Shown: piece after piece, positions 1 to 7,709 of the stretch | How positions within the stretch are numbered: position 1 is the stretch's first letter | How the letters are laid out: the number at the start of each line of letters is the position of its first letter | Assembly: GCA_023428085.1 (NCBI GenBank) | Contig: JAEYZK010000056.1 | Location: 1-9,568, forward strand | DNA length: 9,568 nucleotides | Direction: 5' to 3' | Origin: Pseudomonadota bacterium | Lineage (GTDB): Bacteria; Myxococcota; Myxococcia; Myxococcales; Anaeromyxobacteraceae | Translations under genes and position numbers: made by a program | Notes under the pieces: generated by a model | What the model was told of the DNA's origin: nothing | Seen by the model: only the letters and a program-made list of their open reading frames with translations | The model's database searches: none

Positions 1-1
1 G

Positions 2-352
2 TACCGGCCGGAGCGCGCCTACCGCGCGGTGCCGTTCTCGTCCGGGCCGCGCCGGCGCGGCGCCGGGGAGGCGGCGCTCCCGGAGGAGGCGGCGCACCGG
101 CCGACGCGCCTGCTCGCCGTCCCCGAGCTCGTGGTGGCGGAGGGCGAGGGCGGGCGGCTCACGGCGCTGCGCGTCGGCGGGAAGGACCGTGCGGTGCTGT
201 CGTGGCGCGGGCCGGAGCGGCTCGCGGGCGAGTGGTGGTCGGAGCGGTTCGAGCGCGACTACTACCGCGTCCGGCTGGAGGGGCTGGGCGACTGCTGGCT
301 CTACCGCGACGGCGCGGACGGGCGGCTCTGGCTGCACGGGTTCTTCGACTGA
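2..352 (+). CDS. imuB: ImuB C-terminal fragment (Y-family polymerase-like mutasome subunit), 5' end outside window
   Basis: The frame is open from the left edge and stops at TGA 350-352, giving about 116 residues. The end of the protein carries the ImuB tail pattern: a strand-rich segment with GPERLAGEWW, then RDYYRV, a WLYRD segment and the terminal WLHGFFD. ImuB family proteins typically end in a similar GWW...RDYF...W.LHG.F arrangement. ImuB is a Y-family-like protein lacking polymerase catalytic residues. By family knowledge it bridges ImuA, the beta clamp and DnaE2 during SOS-induced translesion synthesis. The catalytic-like fold and the clamp-binding motif lie upstream of the window and cannot be checked. 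The neighbour 31 bp downstream is dnaE2, the standard imuB-dnaE2 order, which strongly supports the call. No promoter for the operon is visible; it should lie upstream. Confidence 0.78.
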   Translation, partial: YRPERAYRAVPFSSGPRRRGAGEAALPEEAAHRPTRLLAVPELVVAEGEGGRLTALRVGGKDRAVLSWRGPERLAGEWWSERFERDYYRVRLEGLGDCWLYRDGADGRLWLHGFFD

Positions 353-383
353 TCCTTCGCCAGGCCCCAGGGTGAGCGGAAAA

Positions 384-3300
384 ATGGCCGCGCCTCGATA
401 CGCGGAGCTCCGCTGCAAGTCGTGCTTCTCGTTCCTCGAGGGCGCGAGCCACCCGGAGGAGCTCGTCCGGACGGCGGCGGAGCTCGGCCTCTCGGCGCTC
501 GCGCTCGCCGACGTGAACGGGCTGTACGGGGTGGTGAAGGCGTACGCCGAGGCCCGGCGGCTCGGGTTCCCGCTCCTCGTGGGGGCGGAGCTCGACGTCG
601 CGGGGCTCGCCGCGGAGGGGACGGCGCGGCTCGTCCTGCTCGCGCAGGATCGCGAGGGGTACGCGGGCCTGTGCCGGCTCGTGACGCGCGCGCACTGCGG
701 GCACGACGGCGCCGCCGGCGCGGAGGGGCAGGGGGCGCCGCGGCGGCGGGCGAAGGGCGACGTCCACGTGCCGGTCGAGGCGGTGCTGGCGGGTGCGCGG
801 GGGCTCTTCGCGCTCTACCCGGGCGGCGACGACGCGGGCGCGGGGCGGCTCCGGGAAGCGTTCGGCGCGCGGCTCGCGCTCCTCGTCGCGCGGCACCGCG
901 TGGCCGGCGAGGAGGCGCGGATCCAGGCCGCCCGTGCGACCGGCGCCCGGCTCGGGATCCCGGTCGCGGTCGCCAACGACGTGCACACGCACGTCCGCGC
1001 GCGGCAGGTCCTGCAGGACGTCCTCACCTGCGTGCGCCACGGGACCTCCGTCGAGGAGGCCGGGCGGAGGCTCTTCCCCAACGCGGAGCGGACGCTCAAG
1101 GGGCCGGAGGAGATGGCCCGGCTGTGGCGCGACTTCCCGGAGGGGCTCGCGGCCGCGGTCGCGATCGCCGACGCCTGCCGGTTCCGGATGGACGAGATCC
1201 GCGGTGAGCACCCGCTCCCGCCGGTGCTCGTGGAGGCGGCGACGCTCGCGGGCGGGGCCGAGGTCGCGACCTCGAGCCCGCACCAGGCGGAGCGGCCGGC
1301 GGCGCCGGCCACCGCGCCGGTGCTGCGGGCGAGCGCGTCCTTCGACTCCGCGGCCGCTGGAGGCGGCCGCTACGCTCAGGACGAGCGGAGGGGAAGCGAT
1401 CCGTTCGCCCTGAGCGTAGGGGCGCGAAGCGCCCCGGAGTCGAAGGGCGAACGCGGGGGAGGCGCCCTCACCGGCATGCAGCTCCTCCGCGCGCTCGTCG
1501 GCGAGGGGGCGCGGTGGCGCTACGGCGGCGATCCGCCGGAGGACGTCGCGCGGCAGCTCGCGAAGGAGCTCGACCTCGTCGATCGGCTCGGCTACGCGAG
1601 CTACTTCCTCACGGTCTGGGACGTGGTCCGGTTCGCCCGCGCGCGCGGCATCCTCTGCCAGGGGCGGGGCAGCGCGGCCAACTCGGCGGTCTGCTTCGTG
1701 CTCGGGATCACCTCGATCGATCCGGTGCGGATGGGGCTCCTGTTCGAGCGGTTCATCTCCGCCGAGCGCGGCGAGCCGCCGGACATCGACGTGGACTTCG
1801 AGCACGAGCGGCGCGAGGAGGTGATGCAGTACGTCTACCAGCGGTACGGGCGCGACCGCGCCGGCATGGTGTGCGAGGTGATCACCTACCGCGCGAAGTC
1901 CGCGCTCCGCGACGCCGGGAAGGCGCTCGGGCTCTCGCCGGCGCAGGTGGATCGGCTGGCGAAGCAGGTGGGAACGTACGAGGCGCTCGACGCCGTGGGC
2001 CCGGACGCCCTCCGCCGCGCCGGCCTGGACTCGGACCGGGTGCGCCTCACGTTCGCGGTCGCCCGGGAGCTCCAGGGGTTCCCGCGCCACCTCTCGATCC
2101 ACGTGGGCGGCTTCGTCATCACGAAGCGGCCGCTCTGCGAGACCGTCCCCATCGAGCCGGCGGCGATGCCCGACCGGACGATCGTCCAGTGGGACAAGGA
2201 CGACCTCGCCGAGCTCGACCTGCTCAAGGTCGATCTGCTCGCCCTGGGCATGCTCAGCGCGCTCTCCCGGGGGCTCGCGCAGCTCGCCCGCCGCCGCCCG
2301 GCCCCGGCGCTCGCGACGCCGGTGCCGCACCCGGACTCGCTCGCGACGATCCCGGCCGAGGACCCGGCGGTCTACGACATGCTCTGCAAGGCCGACTCGA
2401 TCGGCGTCTTCCAGGTCGAGTCGCGCGCGCAGATGGGCCTCGCGCCCCGGCTCAGGCCGCGGAGCTTCTACGACCTCGTCATCTCGGTGGCCATCATCCG
2501 GCCCGGGCCGATCCAGGGCGGGATGATCCACCCGTACCTGCGCCGCCGCGACGGCAAGGAGCCCGTCCACTACCCGTACGCGCCGCTCGAGCCGGTGCTC
2601 GCGAAGACGCTGGGCGTGCCGCTCTTCCAGGAGCAGGCCATGCGGCTCGCGGTGGTCGCGGCCGGGTTCACGCCGGGGGAGGCGGACGAGCTCCGCCGGG
2701 TGATGACCCACCGCCGCTCGCACGAGCGGCTCGCGGCCATGAAGGCGCGGCTCGTGGCGGGCATGGCCGAGCGGGCCATCGCCGCGGCGGACGCGGAGAA
2801 GATCTTCCAGCACCTGCTCGGCTTCGCGGGCTACGGCTTCCCCGAGTCGCACGCGGCGTCGTTCGCGCTGCTCGTCTACGCGTCGGCCTGGATCAAGCGC
2901 TACCACCCCGCGGTCTTCGCCTGCGCGCTCCTCAACAGCCAGCCCATGGGGTTCTACGCGCCGCACACGCTGGTCGAGGACGCGAAGCGCCACGGGGTCG
3001 TCGTGCGCCCGCCGGACGTGACGGCGAGCGGCTGGGACTCCGTGCTCGAGGGGGAGGAGCCCGGGGCGGCGGTGGAGCCGGGGCAGGTCCCCGCGCTCCG
3101 GCTCGGGCTCCACGCCATCCGCGGCCTGCCGCGCGCGGTGGGGGAGGCGATCGTGGCGGCGCGCGCGGCGGGGCCGTTCGGTTCGCTCGGGGAGCTCGTC
3201 CGCCGCGCCGGGGTGTCGCGCGCGTGGCTCGTGCGGCTCGCCGAGGCGGGCGCGCTGGGCGCGCTCGCGGGCGAGCGGCGGGGCGCGATCTGGCGGAGCC

Positions 3301-3794
3301 TCGGGATGGAGGCGGACGGGGGCGATCTCTTCGCGGGGGTGGCGCCGCCCGAGCCGGCGCCGGCGCTGCCGGCGGCGAGCGCGGCGGAGGAGATCTCGGC
3401 CGACTTCGCGGCCACGGGCCTCTCGGTCCGGAGCCACCCGATGGCGGTCGTCCGCCCGTCGCTCCGGAGCGGCACGGTGCGGACGGCGCGCGAGCTCCAG
3501 CGGATGGCGGACCGGGCGCAGGTCGAGATCGCCGGGATGGTGATCGTCCGCCAGCGGCCGGAGACGGCGGCGGGGATCGTGTTCGTGAGCCTGGAGGACG
3601 AGACGGGGATCGCCAACCTGGTGCTCATGCCCGACGTCTACGAGCGGTACCGCCCGGTCGTCCGCGGCTCCCCGTTCCTCCTCGCCCGCGGCCGGGTCGA
3701 GCGGAACGGGCTCGTCGTCAACGTCCGGGTCGAGACCGTCACTCCCCTCGCGCTCGCGCCCCCCGTCGGCGACCGCGCGCGGGATTTCCATTGA
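384..3794 (+). CDS. dnaE2: Error-prone DNA polymerase DnaE2/ImuC (C-family, translesion synthesis)
   Basis: This 1136-residue protein is a C-family polymerase alpha subunit of the DnaE2/ImuC branch, working with ImuA and ImuB in damage-induced mutagenic synthesis. The N-terminal PHP domain (about 5-275) has the FSFLEGASHPEEL signature, but the usual HxH metal motif reads R10-C-K12. The palm has GRGSAANS at 427-434 and PDIDVDF; by alignment to DnaE the catalytic Asps are probably D469 and D471, with the third D617 in KVDLLAL. A helix-hairpin-helix region lies near 905-970 and an OB fold near 1046-1130. The protein ends in the family-typical RDFH. The ATG at 384 is chosen because GGTGAG sits 7 nt upstream (371-376) and the N-terminus YAEL is the normal DnaE2 start; the open frame upstream overlaps imuB. 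The protein is somewhat long because a linker at about 290-361 contains about 41 residues encoded by two palindromic repeats. Operonic with imuB; SOS control is inferred, since no LexA box is visible. Confidence 0.96.
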   Translation: MAAPRYAELRCKSCFSFLEGASHPEELVRTAAELGLSALALADVNGLYGVVKAYAEARRLGFPLLVGAELDVAGLAAEGTARLVLLAQDREGYAGLCRLVTRAHCGHDGAAGAEGQGAPRRRAKGDVHVPVEAVLAGARGLFALYPGGDDAGAGRLREAFGARLALLVARHRVAGEEARIQAARATGARLGIPVAVANDVHTHVRARQVLQDVLTCVRHGTSVEEAGRRLFPNAERTLKGPEEMARLWRDFPEGLAAAVAIADACRFRMDEIRGEHPLPPVLVEAATLAGGAEVATSSPHQAERPAAPATAPVLRASASFDSAAAGGGRYAQDERRGSDPFALSVGARSAPESKGERGGGALTGMQLLRALVGEGARWRYGGDPPEDVARQLAKELDLVDRLGYASYFLTVWDVVRFARARGILCQGRGSAANSAVCFVLGITSIDPVRMGLLFERFISAERGEPPDIDVDFEHERREEVMQYVYQRYGRDRAGMVCEVITYRAKSALRDAGKALGLSPAQVDRLAKQVGTYEALDAVGPDALRRAGLDSDRVRLTFAVARELQGFPRHLSIHVGGFVITKRPLCETVPIEPAAMPDRTIVQWDKDDLAELDLLKVDLLALGMLSALSRGLAQLARRRPAPALATPVPHPDSLATIPAEDPAVYDMLCKADSIGVFQVESRAQMGLAPRLRPRSFYDLVISVAIIRPGPIQGGMIHPYLRRRDGKEPVHYPYAPLEPVLAKTLGVPLFQEQAMRLAVVAAGFTPGEADELRRVMTHRRSHERLAAMKARLVAGMAERAIAAADAEKIFQHLLGFAGYGFPESHAASFALLVYASAWIKRYHPAVFACALLNSQPMGFYAPHTLVEDAKRHGVVVRPPDVTASGWDSVLEGEEPGAAVEPGQVPALRLGLHAIRGLPRAVGEAIVAARAAGPFGSLGELVRRAGVSRAWLVRLAEAGALGALAGERRGAIWRSLGMEADGGDLFAGVAPPEPAPALPAASAAEEISADFAATGLSVRSHPMAVVRPSLRSGTVRTARELQRMADRAQVEIAGMVIVRQRPETAAGIVFVSLEDETGIANLVLMPDVYERYRPVVRGSPFLLARGRVERNGLVVNVRVETVTPLALAPPVGDRARDFH
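1332..1387 (-). repeat. Palindromic repeat copy A, reverse orientation, inside dnaE2
   Basis: Read on the minus strand this copy has CCTGAGCGTAG, an apical hairpin, then CGGAGTCGAAGG, the same arms as the copies at 1402-1453 and 3875-3924. The apical stem is GCGGCCGC (1350-1357 and 1363-1370) around a 5-nt loop. The asymmetric internal loop GAGCGTA (1371-1377 as TACGCTC) opposite GGAGTCGA (1342-1349 as TCGACTCC) is identical to the other copies. The outer arms (1332-1341 and 1378-1387) pair only imperfectly, so this copy looks older or more degraded. It is translated in frame as part of DnaE2. Confidence 0.8.
1402..1453 (+). repeat. Palindromic repeat copy B, forward orientation, inside dnaE2
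   Basis: The outer arms CGTTCGCCCT (1402-1411) and AGGGCGAACG (1444-1453) are a perfect 10-bp inverted repeat. The apical stem GGGGCGC (1419-1425) and GCGCCCC (1429-1435) closes a GAA loop. Between arms and stem lies the conserved internal loop GAGCGTA (1412-1418) opposite GGAGTCGA (1436-1443). It lies 14 bp from copy A in the opposite orientation, forming an inverted pair reminiscent of REP/BIME organisation. The whole 122-bp pair keeps the dnaE2 frame open, encoding roughly residues 317-357. No transposase gene is in the window. Confidence 0.9.
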
Positions 3795-3874
3795 TTCGTG
3801 CCCGCGCCCGTGCCCGGTCCCGGAGATGAGAACGAGATCTGTCGACCTCGGATCGCTCGGAGTCCCTGAATCCC

Positions 3875-3924
3875 GTTCGCCCTGAGCGTAGGGCCGCGAA
3901 GCGGCCCGGAGTCGAAGGGCGAAC
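3875..3924 (+). repeat. Palindromic repeat copy C, intergenic, 80 bp after dnaE2
   Basis: The outer arms GTTCGCCCT (3875-3883) and AGGGCGAAC (3916-3924) pair perfectly. The apical stem GGGCCGC (3891-3897) and GCGGCCC (3901-3907) closes a GAA loop, and the internal loop GAGCGTA (3884-3890) opposite GGAGTCGA (3908-3915) matches copies A and B exactly. Compared with copy B, both stem strands have changed at matching positions so that pairing is kept. The location after dnaE2 would let it act as a transcript-end hairpin, but there is no U-tract. Confidence 0.9.
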
Positions 3925-4050
3925 TATCGGGCATACGCCGCCTCCGCGCCTCCGCCCCGATCCCCCGGCCGCTACCTCGGTCGCGCGGCAGGGATCATGT
4001 GTCGCGCGCGGAGGACATGCAGCCCGTCTGGGCGAGGCGCGGCAAACTCC

Positions 4051-4089
4051 GCCGGTCACCTCGGCGCGCTGCGCGCGCCGGTGCCCGGC
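4051..4089. other. Large GC-rich hairpin between convergent genes
   Basis: Nested complementary segments are GCCGG (4051-4055) with CCGGC (4085-4089), CACC (4057-4060) with GGTG (4080-4083), and GGCGCGC (4063-4069) with GCGCGCC (4073-4079) around a TGC loop. This gives 16 pairs with one mismatch and a 2-nt bulge. It could stop or stabilise transcripts from either side, or be another palindromic element. No U-tract follows on either strand, so terminator function is only an inference. Confidence 0.55.
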
Positions 4090-4245
4090 GTCGGACAGAG
4101 CCGCGCCCGCTGCAGGCGATCCGCTCCGCGCGCGATGACGTTCAGCGGGGCTGCGCGCCCTCGGTGTACCGCGGCCCGGGGGATCGGGCTGCGGCGCTCC
4201 GGCGGCTACGGTTGAAGTCGACGGCTGCCGGGTGATCCAGACGAG

Positions 4246-4278
4246 GAACGCCCAGGGCGGTCCGTGCCCCGGGCGTTC
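4246..4278 (-). terminator. Possible terminator hairpin for nrdJ
   Basis: GAACGCCC (4246-4253) pairs perfectly with GGGCGTTC (4271-4278). After one mismatch, GGGC (4255-4258) pairs with GCCC (4266-4269), leaving a 7-nt loop. The hairpin begins 31 nt beyond the nrdJ stop in the direction of nrdJ transcription. No T-rich run follows, so it would be a non-canonical terminator or a 3'-end stabilising stem. Confidence 0.45.
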
Positions 4279-4309
4279 AGGTGCTCGTGACGATTGCGGA
4301 CCGTCGGGC

Positions 4310-7117
<2,808 letters not shown>

Positions 7118-7374
7118 GTCCTCGATCTCCCTCGCTCGCGCCCGCGGCGCGGGCAAACACCTGCCCCTTCGGGGGCGACCAGAAGTCGCTCCCGAGCGTA
7201 CGGACCTCCGGCCGGCCCGCGTTTTGTGGACCGGAGGCTAGCTCCCCTGTCTGACGGTCGTGTCCGAGGCCCGCGCTCTACGTCCGCGGGCAGAAGAAAT
7301 CTCTGTGATGTCGCCGCTCCACCCGCCCATCCCGCCCGTCCTCCTCTGCTTCCACCCCCGCAGCGCGGATTCGA
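7118..7374 (-). other. Long structured 5' leader of nrdJ
   Basis: From the predicted start site (about 7368) to the ATG the leader is about 250 nt. On the transcript strand it folds into several stems: 7269-7275 with 7285-7291 (GCCCGCG/CGCGGGC), 7205-7211 with 7231-7237 (CCTCCGG/CCGGAGG), 7163-7167 with 7172-7176 (GCCCC-CGAA-GGGGC), and 7140-7145 with 7149-7154 (GCCCGC/GCGGGC) next to the ribosome binding site. A competing stem pairs GTCGC (7174-7178) with GCGAC (7184-7188) and shares bases with the 7163-7176 stem. I found no B12-box or GCCACTG-like core, so I do not call a cobalamin riboswitch. Confidence 0.45.
7322..7337 (-). other. G-quadruplex motif in the nrdJ leader
   Basis: On the minus (transcript) strand the sequence is GGGCGGGATGGGCGGG, four G3 tracts separated by loops of 1, 2 and 1 nt, a textbook compact quadruplex pattern. 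It would be in the 5' part of the nrdJ mRNA, about 35 nt after the predicted start site. The surrounding 7321-7360 is also purine-rich. Formation and effect are not shown by sequence alone. Confidence 0.5.
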
Positions 7375-7402
7375 ACTCTACCAACCGCATCCGTGCTGTC
7401 AA
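7375..7402 (-). promoter_or_regulatory. Sigma70-like promoter for nrdJ
   Basis: On the minus strand a perfect -35 TTGACA (7402-7397) is followed by a 16-nt spacer and a -10 TAGAGT (7380-7375, 4 of 6 consensus bases). Transcription would start near 7368 and run toward nrdJ. The NrdR box lies immediately upstream of the -35, which supports assigning this promoter to a ribonucleotide reductase gene. Confidence 0.6.
7381..7396 (-). promoter_or_regulatory. Possible second, degenerate NrdR box in the promoter spacer
   Basis: On the minus strand GCACGGATGCGGTTGG starts with the same GCAC as the strong box and lies 30 bp from it, close to the pair spacing usual for NrdR boxes. The inner A/T core is lost. 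It falls exactly between the -35 and -10, where binding would block polymerase. The match is weak and depends mainly on spacing. Confidence 0.25.
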
Positions 7403-7410
7403 CGCCATGC

Positions 7411-7426
7411 ACACAATATATGGTGC
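7411..7426 (-). promoter_or_regulatory. NrdR box upstream of nrdJ
   Basis: The plus strand reads ACACAATATATGGTGC, agreeing at 14 of 16 positions with the NrdR consensus acaCwAtATaTwGTgt, and it is a striking A/T island in GC-rich DNA. NrdR is the ATP-cone repressor that senses dATP/ATP and controls ribonucleotide reductase genes. The site lies 8 bp upstream of the -35 of the nrdJ promoter. Flanking GCCAT/ATGGC repeats (7404-7408, 7425-7429, 7436-7440) are also present. Confidence 0.7.
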
Positions 7427-7709
7427 CATACACGCATGGCTACACAACCCACGGGAATCTTTGGGGCGTGTCTTGCGCGCCAGGGCACACGAGGCAACCT
7501 GCCCAGGGACTTTCCAGCGTCGCCGATATCGCGGGTGATGCCCCAGCCCGCGGAGCGGGGGGGCGGTTTCTACGCCCGTCCAACCGATCAGGCGCTGCGC
7601 CGCCGCGCCGCGCGCCCATTCACCTCGGCCGCGCGGGCGCGGGCGGCTGCGCGGACGGACCTGCGCCGTGGCCCCCCGGTGCAGCGCGTGCTAAGAACCC
7701 CGGGCCCGA
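7427..7709. other. lepA-proximal part of the divergent intergenic region
   Basis: I see no gene here. The left part is less GC-rich than the rest of the window. A small stem CGCGGG (7530-7535) / CCCGCG (7547-7552) is present. A weak extended -10-like TGCTAAGAA (7689-7697) lies just before lepA without a recognisable -35. The lepA promoter is not securely placed. Confidence 0.4.

Larger units (their letters stand above)
3795..4309. other. Convergent intergenic region between dnaE2 and nrdJ, no convincing gene
   Basis: This 515-bp gap separates the stop of dnaE2 from the stop of nrdJ. It holds a palindromic repeat (3875-3924), a 16-bp compound hairpin (4051-4089), a further stem CCGCGGCCCG / CGGGCTGCGG at 4169-4178 and 4185-4194 with one G.U wobble, and a terminator-like hairpin (4246-4278). 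Short open frames at about 3997-4235 are Arg/Ala-rich, overlap each other in different frames and resemble no family I know, so I do not call them genes. No tRNA or rRNA was recognised. Confidence 0.7.

Noticed and set aside
979..3332. Beta-clamp binding motif in DnaE2 (GGDLF, residues 979-983, bases 3318-3332)
   Set aside because: The similarity to the QxxLF-type clamp motif is too weak, and clamp contact in the mutasome is known to be made mainly by ImuB.
159..3791. A 1210-codon open frame on the minus strand, antisense to dnaE2
   Set aside because: It is Arg/Ala/Pro/Glu-rich with no recognisable domain and mirrors the codons of the real gene; long antisense frames are expected at this GC content.
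1332..3924. CRISPR-like array
   Set aside because: The three repeats are inverted or widely spaced, not regularly spaced direct repeats with spacers, and no cas genes are present.
3997..4235. Short plus-strand frames in the dnaE2-nrdJ gap
   Set aside because: Two overlapping frames of similar length have random-looking Arg/Ala-rich products, no clear ribosome binding site, and cover the hairpins.
7154..7156. TTG start for nrdJ giving 948 residues
   Set aside because: The added 13 residues are not needed for any domain, the TTG sits on a leader stem, and the ATG at 7117 has a better-placed AGGGAG.
7118..7368. Cobalamin riboswitch in the nrdJ leader
   Set aside because: The location and gene would fit, but I could not find the B12-box or the conserved core pairing and CCACTG-type segment by eye.
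7260..7538. Plus-strand frame of 92 codons in the nrdJ-lepA gap
   Set aside because: It runs through the nrdJ leader, promoter and NrdR box and has no family resemblance or ribosome binding site.
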